Origin: RYN-230 sp036509255
GTDB lineage: Bacteria > Actinomycetota > Actinomycetes > Streptosporangiales > Streptosporangiaceae
Assembly: GCA_036509255.1 (NCBI GenBank)
Contig: DATCFY010000205.1
Span: 1 to 64,000, forward strand
Direction of reading: 5' to 3'
Length of the DNA stretch: 64,000 nucleotides
In this document: positions 24,939-33,071 of the stretch, one piece after another
Layout of the letters: each line of letters opens with the position of its first letter
Position numbering within the stretch: the stretch's first letter is position 1
The notes under the pieces: generated by a model
What the model was told of the DNA's origin: nothing
Seen by the model: the letters and a program-made list of their open reading frames with translations, nothing else
Databases searched by the model: none
Made by a program: the position numbers and the translations under genes

Positions 24939-25869
24939 CCGGGGATCCCGTCCCGGCGTGCAGCCGCAGCGGCGCGATGACGCACAGGAACGACCAGCGG
25001 CCCGCCTGCTCGCAGGCCGGGACCAGCTCCGCGAACTGCAGGTAGTCCAGCAGGTGCACGCCGAGCGCGTTGATGGCCAGCACGTGCACGGGGAAATCCA
25101 CCTGCTCGGCGGCGTTGGCGGCCGTGTCGTTGTTGCCGTCGCTGCCGAGCACCGCGACCTGCCGGTCCGCGACGAACTCCATCGCCGTCGGGTGCAGCCC
25201 GGCGCGGGCGCTGGCCGCGTCCCACGGTCCCAGATCCTTGCGCCGCCGCCGGTGCCCGACCCGGACGAACAGCAGGTCGCCTCGGCCCACCCGGACCTGC
25301 TGCGCCTGCTCCGCGGCGACCAGGTCGTCGGTGGTCACGAACTCACCCGGTTCCAGCCAGGGCACTCCGCGCAGCCGCGGGATGTCGAGCAGCACGCCCC
25401 GGCCGACCACGCCGTCCCCGGCCACCTCGATGGTCAGCTCGGAGGCGCCCGCCGGGGTGACGGTGCTGGCCGGCACGCCGTTGTACAAGGTCCCGTCGTA
25501 CATCACGTGGCACAGCGCGTCCATGTGGCTGTCCGCGTTGCCGTGCACGTTCATCTCGACCCGGTCCGTCGCGAAGGACAACCCGGTGGGTTTCGCGTCG
25601 TCCGCGGTCCCGGTCATCGGGTGCTTGGCCGGATCGGGATTATCCTCGGTGACCCGGTCCACCACCGGGGCCTCGAGGCTCACCGTGCGGCCCAGCCGGA
25701 CCTCGCCCATCGCCGCGAGTACTTCGGCCGGGGTGAGGTAGTTAAGAGCCCCGCGGCGATCCTCGGGCCCCCAGGGTCGCCGGGCGCGCAGCCGGTCATA
25801 CACTGCGCGGAATTCCGCCTCGGTCATGGCAGGCTGGGCACGGCGGTTTGGAGTACTGCGTTGACGCAT
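24916..25869 (-). CDS. Cyclase family protein (kynurenine formamidase-like fold)
   Basis: 317 residues from the ATG at 25869; MTEAEFRAVYD at 25827 is the alternative. It has ALNYLTPAEVLAAMGEVRLGRTVSL and the metal-site pattern NADSHMDALCHV, matching the family's H-x-D-x-x-x-H. Later conserved elements are GRGVLLDIPR and GDLLFVRVGH. Related enzymes open cyclic amides or lactones with zinc. It is divergent from the hydroxyacid dehydrogenase, 35 bp apart, which may mean a joint catabolic role. It converges on DUF389. Confidence 0.82.
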   Translation of the reverse strand: MRQRSTPNRRAQPAMTEAEFRAVYDRLRARRPWGPEDRRGALNYLTPAEVLAAMGEVRLGRTVSLEAPVVDRVTEDNPDPAKHPMTGTADDAKPTGLSFATDRVEMNVHGNADSHMDALCHVMYDGTLYNGVPASTVTPAGASELTIEVAGDGVVGRGVLLDIPRLRGVPWLEPGEFVTTDDLVAAEQAQQVRVGRGDLLFVRVGHRRRRKDLGPWDAASARAGLHPTAMEFVADRQVAVLGSDGNNDTAANAAEQVDFPVHVLAINALGVHLLDYLQFAELVPACEQAGRWSFLCVIAPLRLHAGTGSPVNPIAIL

Positions 25870-25904
25870 CAGGACCCCCAGGTGCAGGAACAGGAAAGAG
25901 GCTC

Positions 25905-26915
25905 ATGGCCCACGAGCGGCTGGTAGCGGTGAGCTACCCGGTAGACGGCGAATTCACCTCGATCAACGCCGAGGTTCTCGGCGACCTGGCCACGCTCAGT
26001 TATACCGACGGGATGCCGGAGGAGGAGCGGGCGGACGTGCTGCGCCAGTCCGAGGTGCTGATCGGACTGCGGCTCACCCACGAGGTGCCCGCCGGGACGC
26101 TGCAGAGCGCCCCGGGGCTGCGGTTCATCCAGCTGCTGTCGGCCGGCCTGGACACGGTGGATTTCGACGCGATCGCTCCGGACATCATGGTGGCCGGGAA
26201 CGTGGGTGCCTACGCGCATCCCATCGCCGAGCACGTCCTGGCCATGGTGCTCAGCCTGGCCAAGCGGCTCCCGCAGGAGAACGCGGCCCTGGCCCGCGGC
26301 GAGTGGATCCGCGGCCAGGGGGACCGTGCCGCCCCCAACGCCACCCTGGACGGCGCGGTGTGCGCGATCCTCGGCTTCGGCGGGATCGGCCAGGCCACGG
26401 CCCGGCTGCTGCGGGCCTTCGGGGCGCGGATCCACGCCATCAACAGCAGCGGCCGCACCGACGAGCCGGTCGAGTTCTGCGGCACCCTGGACGACCTGGA
26501 CCGGGTCCTGGCCGCCGCCGACGTGCTGGTCATCGGCATCCCGCTGACCGCGGGCACGCGCGGCCTCATCGGCGCCCGCGAGCTGGGGCTGATGAAGGAG
26601 AACGCGATCCTGGTCAACGTGGCCCGCGGTGCGATCGTGGACGAGCAGGCCCTGTACGAGCACCTCAAGGCCGCCCCGGGCTTCTCGGCGGGCATCGATG
26701 CCTGGTGGAACGAGCCGCGCGACGGCGCGCCGTTCCGCACCGACTATCCGTTCTTCGAGCTGCCCAACCTGCTCGGCTCGCCGCACAACTCGGGCGACGT
26801 CCCGGGCATCATGTACTACGCCGCGCGGCAGGCGGCCGGGAACGTGCGCCGCTACCTGCTCGGCGACGCGGTCAGCGGGGTCGCCCGGCGGGAGGACTAC
26901 GCGAAGCTGCTCTGA
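25905..26915 (+). CDS. D-isomer-specific 2-hydroxyacid dehydrogenase
   Basis: 336 residues from the ATG at 25905, preceded by GGAAAGAGG. It has the Rossmann motif VCAILGFGGIGQATARLLRAFG (about 145), the catalytic arginine in VNVARGAIVDEQAL, a downstream acidic residue and the catalytic histidine in GSPHNSGDVPG. It reduces 2-oxoacids or oxidises 2-hydroxyacids with NAD(P)H. A divergent partner is the cyclase. The substrate is not predictable. Confidence 0.9.
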   Translation: MAHERLVAVSYPVDGEFTSINAEVLGDLATLSYTDGMPEEERADVLRQSEVLIGLRLTHEVPAGTLQSAPGLRFIQLLSAGLDTVDFDAIAPDIMVAGNVGAYAHPIAEHVLAMVLSLAKRLPQENAALARGEWIRGQGDRAAPNATLDGAVCAILGFGGIGQATARLLRAFGARIHAINSSGRTDEPVEFCGTLDDLDRVLAAADVLVIGIPLTAGTRGLIGARELGLMKENAILVNVARGAIVDEQALYEHLKAAPGFSAGIDAWWNEPRDGAPFRTDYPFFELPNLLGSPHNSGDVPGIMYYAARQAAGNVRRYLLGDAVSGVARREDYAKLL

Positions 26916-26926
26916 CCGGTCGCGGG

Positions 26927-28339
26927 TCACTGGGCGCCGGCGGCGGGTTTCCCCGGCCCCGCAGACCCCGCAGGACCGGACGCCGCTGGCGCGGGTGCGG
27001 TCTTCGTTGCGGCCATGAGTTGCTCGGAGTCGGCGCCGTAGACGTCGCGCAGAACACCGACATCGCGGCTGGTGAAGGTACGTTCGCGGCGCAGGTCCCT
27101 GGTGAAGGCGAACCACCAGGACGCGAGGGCGCCGAAGCGGTTGCGGAAGCCGGTCATGAAGCCGATGTGGATGACCAGCCACGCCCACCAGCCCAGGAAG
27201 CCGCTCAGGTGCAGCCGGCCCACCGAGACCACCGCGTTCCCCCGGGCCACGTAGGCGGCCGAGCCGAGGTCGCGGTAGCGGAACTCCTTGCCCGGCGGCT
27301 CGCCGGCCACCTCGTGCCGGATCCGCCGTGCCGCGTACAGGCCGGCCTGCATGGCCACCTCGGCCACCCCGGGCAGCCCGTCCCGGTTCATCATGTCGCC
27401 GGTCACCATGATCTCCGGGTGGCCCGGGATGGTCAGGTCGCGGCCGACCAGGATCCGCCCGGAGCGGTCCTGCTGCGCCCCGGTCGCGGTGGCGACCGCC
27501 GTGGCCAGGGCGGGGGCCTCGACCCCGGCCGTCCACAGCACGGTGCCGACGTCGTGCCGGGTCACCTGGCCGTCCGCGCCGCGCACCTCCAGCCCGGCGA
27601 GGTCCACCTTGGTCACCAGGCAATGCATGTGCTGCTCGACCCCGAGCTTGCGCAGCGCCTCGGCGGCTTTGGCTGACAGCACCGGGCCGAACGAGGCCAG
27701 CGGGGCCGGGCCGCCGTCGAACAGCAGCACCCGCGCGTCCTGCGGCAGGATGTGGCGGAACTCGGCGCGCAGCGTCCGGGTGGCCAGCTCGCGGATCTGC
27801 CCGGCCAGCTCCACCCCGGTGGGGCCGCCGCCGACCAGCGCGAACGTGAGCCACCGCCGGGCCTCGTCGTGGCTGGTCGAGCTCTCCGCCATCTCGAACG
27901 CACCGAACACCCGGCGCCGGATCGTCAGCGCGTCCGCGATCGACTTCATCCCCGGCGCGAACAGCCCGAACTCGTCGTGCCCGAAATACGACTGCTGCAC
28001 CCCGGCCGCCACGATCAGGTAGTCGTAGCCGAACTCCAGGGACTGGCCCAGCGGCCGCTTGGCCTGCACCACGCGCGCGGCCGCGTCGATGCCGGTGACC
28101 TCGGCCATCACGCACTCGACGTTGGCATGCTTGCGGAGCACCTCGCGCAGCGGTGCGGCGATCTTGCCCTCGGACAGGATCCCGGTGGCGCACTGGTAGA
28201 GCAGTGGCTGGAACAGGTGATGTTCCGCGCGGTCGATCAGGGTGACCGAGACCGGGGCCCGGCGCAGCGCCCGGGTCGCGAACAGCCCGGCGAACCCGCC
28301 GCCCACGATCACGACCCTGGGCCGGGCCTCCTCGGTCAT
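26927..28339 (-). CDS. ndh: Type II NADH:quinone oxidoreductase (NDH-2)
   Basis: 470 residues with FAD-binding GGGFAGLFATRAL at the N-terminus, the second dinucleotide fold (WLTFALVGGGPTGVELAGQI, about 160), and TGDMMNRDG for the flavin. Hydrophobic helices near the C-terminus (LHLSGFLGWWAWLVIHIGF) attach it to the membrane. It oxidises NADH and reduces menaquinone without proton pumping. zwf and cydBA follow upstream in the same direction, so these form a redox module: NADPH supply, NADH oxidation and a high-affinity terminal oxidase. Confidence 0.88.
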   Translation of the reverse strand: MTEEARPRVVIVGGGFAGLFATRALRRAPVSVTLIDRAEHHLFQPLLYQCATGILSEGKIAAPLREVLRKHANVECVMAEVTGIDAAARVVQAKRPLGQSLEFGYDYLIVAAGVQQSYFGHDEFGLFAPGMKSIADALTIRRRVFGAFEMAESSTSHDEARRWLTFALVGGGPTGVELAGQIRELATRTLRAEFRHILPQDARVLLFDGGPAPLASFGPVLSAKAAEALRKLGVEQHMHCLVTKVDLAGLEVRGADGQVTRHDVGTVLWTAGVEAPALATAVATATGAQQDRSGRILVGRDLTIPGHPEIMVTGDMMNRDGLPGVAEVAMQAGLYAARRIRHEVAGEPPGKEFRYRDLGSAAYVARGNAVVSVGRLHLSGFLGWWAWLVIHIGFMTGFRNRFGALASWWFAFTRDLRRERTFTSRDVGVLRDVYGADSEQLMAATKTAPAPAASGPAGSAGPGKPAAGAQ

Positions 28340-28392
28340 CCGCTCACCCCGTCATCTCAGAATCGCCTGGTCGGCCCTTATCCGGCTGGCCC

Positions 28393-29769
28393 TTATCCGG
28401 CTGGGTCGTGCCACAGGTCCCGGGCCGGGAGCAGCCGGTCGGCTTCCTTGGGTCCCCAGGTGCCCTTGGCGTACGGGTGGACCGGGACCGCGTCCCCCAG
28501 GATCGGGTCCACCACCCGCCACGCGGCCTCGACCGTGTTCTGCTCAGCGAACAGCCACCGGTCCCCGTCCAGCGCCGCGCCGATGAGCCGGTCGTAAGGC
28601 CGCATGTCCGAGCCGGGCCGCTCGGAGAACGTCAGCTCCTCCACCGCGGGCTCCCAGCCGGTCCCGGGCTTCTTGCCCGCCAGGCTGACCCCGACCGCGG
28701 TCTCGGGCCAGACCCGGAAACGCAGCGTGTTGTTGTCCGGGAGCGGGTCGAGGCCGAACACGTCGTACGGGGCGCGCTGGAAGCGGACCGTCACCTCGGT
28801 CGCGGTGACCGGCAGGCACTTGCCCGCGCGGATCAGTACCGGGACCCCGGCCCAGCGCCACGAGTCGACCGCGAGCCGGATCGCGGTGAACGTCTCCACG
28901 GTCGAGTGCTGGTCCACCCCGTTCACGCTGGTGTAGCCCTCGTACTGGCCGCGGACCGTTTCCTCTGGGGTCAGCGGCCGGATCGCGGAGATCAGCCGCG
29001 CCTTCGAGTCACGCCAGGTGGACAGGCCCTGGCCGTCCGGCGGATCCGCCATCACCGTCGCGAGCACCTGCAGCATGTGGTTCTGCACGACGTCGCGGGT
29101 GGCGCCGGTGCGGTCGTAGAACGCGCCCCGGTCGGAGACGTCGAATGCCTCCGCCATCGTGATCTGGATGCTCTCCACGTAGGTGCGGTTCAGCAGCGGC
29201 TCGATGACCGCGTTGGCGAACCGGACGAACAGCACGTTCTCCACCGGGTCCAGGCCGAGCCAGTGGTCCACCCGGTAGATGGCGTCTTCCGGGAAGTACT
29301 GGTGCATCAGCTCGTTGAGCGCGATGGCACTCTTGAGGTCGGTGCCGAACGGCTTCTCGACCATGATCCGGTTGCCCTTGGCCCGGCCCGCGGTGGCGAT
29401 CCCCTGCGCGATCCGGCCGAACAGCACCGGCGGGACCTCGAGGTAGAACAGGATCTGCTGGCCGTCGCCCACCGCGTCCGACATCGCGTGGTAGGTCGCG
29501 TCGTCGCCCAGGTCGCCGTCCACGTAGCGGAGCAGGCCGAGCATCTTGGCCGCGGCCGGGCTGGCCGGGTCCATCTTGTTCAGCTTGAGTGAGGCCACGG
29601 CGTAGTCGCGGAACTGGTCCAGGCCCCAGCCGTTCTTGGCCACCCCGATCACGGGGACGTTGAGCACCCCGCGGTCCACCAGCCCGACCAGGGCCGGGAA
29701 GGTCTCCAGCTTCGCGAGGTCGCCGGTCGCGCCGAAAATAACCAGTGCGTCAACCTGGTCTGCTGCCAT
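28393..29769 (-). CDS. zwf: Glucose-6-phosphate dehydrogenase, divergent
   Basis: 458 residues. The NADP site GATGDLAKLETFPAL, phosphate-site YRVDHWLGL and catalytic region YDRTGATRDVVQNHMLQ are in order. It converts glucose 6-phosphate to 6-phosphogluconolactone with NADPH production. The usual RIDHYLGKE becomes RVDHWLGLDP: the aspartate and histidine are kept, but the Tyr and the Lys that contacts substrate are replaced. This points to a sequence subfamily, possibly with changed substrate preference. A good ribosome site (AAGGAG) precedes the start. A weak copy of the inverted-repeat motif is about 55 bp upstream. Confidence 0.85.
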   Translation of the reverse strand: MAADQVDALVIFGATGDLAKLETFPALVGLVDRGVLNVPVIGVAKNGWGLDQFRDYAVASLKLNKMDPASPAAAKMLGLLRYVDGDLGDDATYHAMSDAVGDGQQILFYLEVPPVLFGRIAQGIATAGRAKGNRIMVEKPFGTDLKSAIALNELMHQYFPEDAIYRVDHWLGLDPVENVLFVRFANAVIEPLLNRTYVESIQITMAEAFDVSDRGAFYDRTGATRDVVQNHMLQVLATVMADPPDGQGLSTWRDSKARLISAIRPLTPEETVRGQYEGYTSVNGVDQHSTVETFTAIRLAVDSWRWAGVPVLIRAGKCLPVTATEVTVRFQRAPYDVFGLDPLPDNNTLRFRVWPETAVGVSLAGKKPGTGWEPAVEELTFSERPGSDMRPYDRLIGAALDGDRWLFAEQNTVEAAWRVVDPILGDAVPVHPYAKGTWGPKEADRLLPARDLWHDPAG

Positions 29770-29823
29770 CTGGGCTCCTTGTGGTCCTTGTGACTAGTGG
29801 AGCGCAGGCGCCGCCCGCGGGCA

Positions 29824-29840
29824 TCGCCTGGCGCGGGTGA
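29824..29840. promoter_or_regulatory. Weak inverted-repeat match before zwf
   Basis: TCGCCT-GGCGC-GGGTGA matches ten of twelve consensus positions, with one intact half. It lies 55 bp before the zwf start. Alone it would not be called. Confidence 0.25.
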
Positions 29841-29865
29841 AGGTCCGGCGCCACCCTAGCCCGCG

Positions 29866-30978
29866 TCAGCCCAGCCCCTCCGGGTCGGCTGCACTGGCGG
29901 GGCCGGCCGGGCTGGGTTTCCCGGCTCCCGGGGTGCGGCCGTCGGGTTTGGCCAGCGGGCCCTGGCGGGTCAGCAGCGCGGGCGGGCGGAAATCGCCGGG
30001 GCTGAGCCGCTGGCGGAACACGTAATACGTCCACGCCTGATACAGCAGCACCAACGGGAAGAAGATGATCACCACGACCGTCATCACCTTCAGCGCGTAG
30101 GACCCGGAGGCCGCGTTATTGATGGTCAGGCTGTAGGCCGGGTTGGTGCTGGACACCATGACCCGCGGGTAGAGCTCGGTGAAGATGGACAGGATGCAGG
30201 TCGCCATCGCCAACGTGGTAGCCGCGAACGCCCAGCCTTCCCGGTGGGCGGATATCAGCCAGGCCGCGGCCAGCACGGCCAGGATGGCCAGCACCTCGAC
30301 CGGGTTGGGCAGCACGCCCTTGCCCCCGGTGACGTGCGTCCAGATCGCGAAGCCCACCACCAGCAGCGCGGCGGGCGGTGCCACTCCCCGGGCGATGCGC
30401 CCCGACCGTTCCCGCAGCTCGCCGGTGGTCTTGAGGGCCAGGAACGTCGCGCCGTGCAGCAGGCAGAGCACCACCAGGGTGACCCCGGTGTACAGCGCGT
30501 AGGGCTGGAGCAGGGTGACGAAGTTCCCGGTGTACTCGCCCGCCTTGTCGATCGGCAGCCCGTGCAGCAGGTCACCGAGCGCCACCCCGATCAGCAGCGG
30601 CGCCACCAGGCTGCCCGCCGTCATCAGGACGTCCCAGGTGTGCCGCCACCGCGCGCTGGCCGACTTGCCCCGGTACTCGAACGAGATGCCGCGCACGATG
30701 AGCGCCAGCAGCAGGATCACCAGGGCCAGGTAGAAGCCGGAGAACATGGTCGCGTACCAGTCCGGGAACGCCGCGAACATGGCCGCGCCCGCCACCACGA
30801 GCCACACCTCGTTGCCGTCCCACAGCGGCCCGATCGTGTTGACCGCGGCCCGCCGGCCGGCCTCGTCCCGGGCCACGACGGCGTGCAGCATCCCGACCCC
30901 GAAGTCGAACCCCTCGAGCACGAAGAAGCCGGTCCACAGCAGTGCGATCACGAGGAACCAGAACTCGACGAGAGTCAT
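29866..30978 (-). CDS. cydB: Cytochrome bd ubiquinol oxidase subunit II
   Basis: 370 residues beginning MTLVEFWFLVIALLWTGFFVLEGFDFGVGML, the CydB hallmark, with eight to nine membrane helices. It partners CydA in the bd-type menaquinol oxidase, which reduces O2 at low tension. Its ATG overlaps the cydA stop (TGATG). The C-terminus has a Pro/Gly-rich soluble tail after about residue 335. Confidence 0.93.
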   Translation of the reverse strand: MTLVEFWFLVIALLWTGFFVLEGFDFGVGMLHAVVARDEAGRRAAVNTIGPLWDGNEVWLVVAGAAMFAAFPDWYATMFSGFYLALVILLLALIVRGISFEYRGKSASARWRHTWDVLMTAGSLVAPLLIGVALGDLLHGLPIDKAGEYTGNFVTLLQPYALYTGVTLVVLCLLHGATFLALKTTGELRERSGRIARGVAPPAALLVVGFAIWTHVTGGKGVLPNPVEVLAILAVLAAAWLISAHREGWAFAATTLAMATCILSIFTELYPRVMVSSTNPAYSLTINNAASGSYALKVMTVVVIIFFPLVLLYQAWTYYVFRQRLSPGDFRPPALLTRQGPLAKPDGRTPGAGKPSPAGPASAADPEGLG

Positions 30979-32411
30979 CAGTAGCGCACCGCCGTGACCA
31001 GGTCATCCGCCCCGTCACCGGGTGCCGGCTCGGGCCCGGCTTCCTTCCGCGCGTAGCGGATCATCAGCATCAGGTCGACGATGGCGAGGGTTAGATACGC
31101 CGCAACGAAAACCGTCAGGCTGGTAATCACGCTGGCCAGCCCGACGGACGGCGACACGGCGTTCTTGGTGAGCATGATCCCCTGGACGATCCACGGCTGC
31201 CGGCCGCTCTCGGTGAGCAGCCACCCGGCGGTGTTCATCACGAACGGCAGGATCACCGCCCAGACCGCGATGCCGAGGAACCACCGGGAGCCGGTCATCT
31301 TCTTGCGCCGGATCAGCCACAGCCCCCAGAGTCCGAGCAGGAACATCAGCCCGGCCGAGTAGGCCATCAGCCGCATCGACCAGTACTGGATGAACACGTT
31401 CGGCACGTAATAGCCGGGCCCGAACTGTTTCTGGTACTGGGACTGCAGCGGGCTGAGCCCGATGACCTTGCCGTTCCAGGAGTTGGTGGCCAGCAGCGAC
31501 AGCAGGTGCGGGATGGCCAGGATCTGGGTGGGGGTGTGGTCGTTGTTGCCGCCGCCGATCTGGATCAGCGAGAACGAGCAGGGCTGGCAGGTGGTCCACT
31601 GGGCCTCAGCCGCCGCGATCTTCATCGGCTGGTAGCGGGCCTCGATCACGCCCAGCTCGCTGCCGACGAACATGGCCAGGATGATCGCCGGGACCAGCAC
31701 CACCAGGGACAGCTGGGCCGAGCGGGCGAACATGGGCGGCTGGCCGGACGCGGCGTCCTGGGCGCCGTCGGTACCGCGGGCCCGGGCCTGCTGGCGGAGC
31801 TGCCAGGCGGACACGGCCAGCATCACCGCGGCCCCGGTGACCAGCGAGGCCAGCAGCACGTGCGTGTAGCCCCAGAGGAACACCGGGTTAGTCAGCACCG
31901 CCCAGATGTTGTTCAGCTGCGGCTTGCCGGTCTTGTGGTTGATCGCGTAGCCGACGGGGTGCTGCATCCAGGAGTTGGCGGCCATAATGAACGCCGCGGA
32001 GAGCACGGCGCCCAGCGCGACCAGCCAGATGCACAGCAGGTGCACCCGGCGGGACAGTTTGTCCCAGCCGAACAGCCACAGCCCGAGGAAGGTGGACTCC
32101 AGGAAGAAGGCGGCCAGGCCCTCCATGGCCAGCGGCGCGCCGAAGATGTCGCCGACCAGCCGCGAGTAGGCCGACCAGTTCATCCCGAACTCGAACTCCT
32201 GGACCAGCCCGGTCACCACGCCGATCGCGACGTTGATGACCAGCAGCGTGCCGAAGAACCTGGTCAGCCGCAGGTACTCAGGATTCTTGCGGCGGTGCCA
32301 GGTGGTCTGCAGCAAGGCGGTCAGGAAGGCCAGCCCGATCGTCACCGGCACGAAGAAAAAATGGTTGATCGACGTCAGCGCGAACTGCCACCGGGCCAAG
32401 TCGAGCGTCAT
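30978..32411 (-). CDS. cydA: Cytochrome bd ubiquinol oxidase subunit I
   Basis: 477 residues from the ATG at 32411 (MTLDLARWQFALTSINHFFFVPV), chosen because it gives the family start; an upstream ATG adds seven. Features visible are the N-terminal heme ligand histidine (SINHFFF), GFEFGMNW region, the conserved GRQPW motif (TESGRQPWIVQG) and eight or more helices. The quinol-binding Q-loop is short. CydA holds hemes b558, b595 and d. The cydDC assembly transporter genes are not present in the window. Confidence 0.94.
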   Translation of the reverse strand: MTLDLARWQFALTSINHFFFVPVTIGLAFLTALLQTTWHRRKNPEYLRLTRFFGTLLVINVAIGVVTGLVQEFEFGMNWSAYSRLVGDIFGAPLAMEGLAAFFLESTFLGLWLFGWDKLSRRVHLLCIWLVALGAVLSAAFIMAANSWMQHPVGYAINHKTGKPQLNNIWAVLTNPVFLWGYTHVLLASLVTGAAVMLAVSAWQLRQQARARGTDGAQDAASGQPPMFARSAQLSLVVLVPAIILAMFVGSELGVIEARYQPMKIAAAEAQWTTCQPCSFSLIQIGGGNNDHTPTQILAIPHLLSLLATNSWNGKVIGLSPLQSQYQKQFGPGYYVPNVFIQYWSMRLMAYSAGLMFLLGLWGLWLIRRKKMTGSRWFLGIAVWAVILPFVMNTAGWLLTESGRQPWIVQGIMLTKNAVSPSVGLASVITSLTVFVAAYLTLAIVDLMLMIRYARKEAGPEPAPGDGADDLVTAVRY

Positions 32412-32662
32412 GGGTCCCCCCGGTCCCGTCACGCGCAGGCTGCCTCCCGCTGAAGCCGGCCCCGCCCCCGCTGAAGCCGCTCCGCCCCCTCAGAGGGGCT
32501 ACCGTCCCGGCCTCCCTCAAGGCCTGCCGTCCCGGCCTCCCTCAAGGCCTGCCGTCCCGCTCCCGTCAGGGCTGCGGTCCCGGCCTCCCTCAAGGCCTGC
32601 CGTCCCGCTCCCCTGAGGGCTGCCGTCGCGGCCCCCCCAAGGGCTACTTAGTACTGCCGTAT
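32412..32662. promoter_or_regulatory. Upstream region of cydA with ~25-bp tandem repeats
   Basis: 251 bp between cydA and a small membrane protein gene. About six copies of a 23-25 bp unit, CCTCCCTCAAGGCCTGCCGT and relatives, fill 32480-32647. The promoter of cydA must lie here. Confidence 0.55.
32480..32647. repeat. Tandem repeat, ~25-bp unit, about six copies
   Basis: Units alternate between CCTCCCTCAAGGCCTGCCGT-CCCG and TCCC-TCAGGGCTGC-GTC-CG. Three are identical over 20 bp or more. Each unit can fold a small CCTC/GAGG or CCC/GGG hairpin. Confidence 0.7.
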
Positions 32663-32941
32663 TTAGGAGAGCGGTGTGGCGTGCTCCTGGGTGCCGTTCC
32701 GCCACGCGGTGGTGCCGGCGGCCGTCGCGGCCTTGGCCCGGGACCAGTGGTGACGGGCCAGCTCGCTGGGCGGCACCTCCTGGCGGTTCGCCCAGCTCCG
32801 CACGGCCGCGGCCAGGCAGGAGCCACTGACCACCACGCCGGCCAGACCCATTACGCCGCCCAGGCCCATGAGCACGCCGCCCACGATCAGCGGCCTGCTG
32901 TTCAGCCGGAACGCGCGGTCAGGGTTTCTGCTGTTCGTCAT
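32663..32941 (-). CDS. Small membrane protein of unknown function
   Basis: 92 residues from the ATG at 32941 (MTNSRNPDRAFRLNSR). One long hydrophobic segment (about 17-42, PLIVGGVLMGLGGVMGLAGVVVSGSCLAAAVR) forms one or two helices; the remainder (ELARHHWSRAKAATAAGTTAWRNG) is polar. The same pattern recurs in actinobacterial small proteins, but I do not recognise a named family. An exact inverted-repeat site lies 36 bp upstream, shared with the divergent GMC gene. Confidence 0.65.
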   Translation of the reverse strand: MTNSRNPDRAFRLNSRPLIVGGVLMGLGGVMGLAGVVVSGSCLAAAVRSWANRQEVPPSELARHHWSRAKAATAAGTTAWRNGTQEHATPLS

Positions 32942-32976
32942 GGCCAGCACAGTGCCCGGCCGCGGAACGGCAGGCT

Positions 32977-32993
32977 TCATCCTCCCGGGGTGA
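32977..32993. promoter_or_regulatory. Inverted repeat TCATCC-N5-GGGTGA, site 6
   Basis: TCATCC-TCCCG-GGGTGA, exact consensus, between the divergent small membrane protein and GMC oxidoreductase genes. A partial second copy (TCACCC-CGGGA-AGGCGA, 33024-33040) lies 30 bp closer to the GMC start. Confidence 0.6.
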
Positions 32994-33071
32994 TTGCGCT
33001 GGCCCGGCCCGAAACGGGGCACCTCACCCCGGGAAGGCGATGTGCCCGGACATGCGAGCCGTCATAGTGAA

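Noticed and set aside
26927..28193. Extra long leftward open frame through NDH-2 and hydroxyacid dehydrogenase
   Set aside because: Arg/Gly/Ala-rich composition typical of a shadow frame in GC-rich DNA; the real genes explain the region.
32480..32647. CRISPR array
   Set aside because: Same reasons: no spacers between repeats, and no cas genes nearby.
33024..33040. Ninth exact regulon site before GMC
   Set aside because: Only the left half TCACCC is intact; the right half is AGGCGA, so it is noted only as a weak copy.
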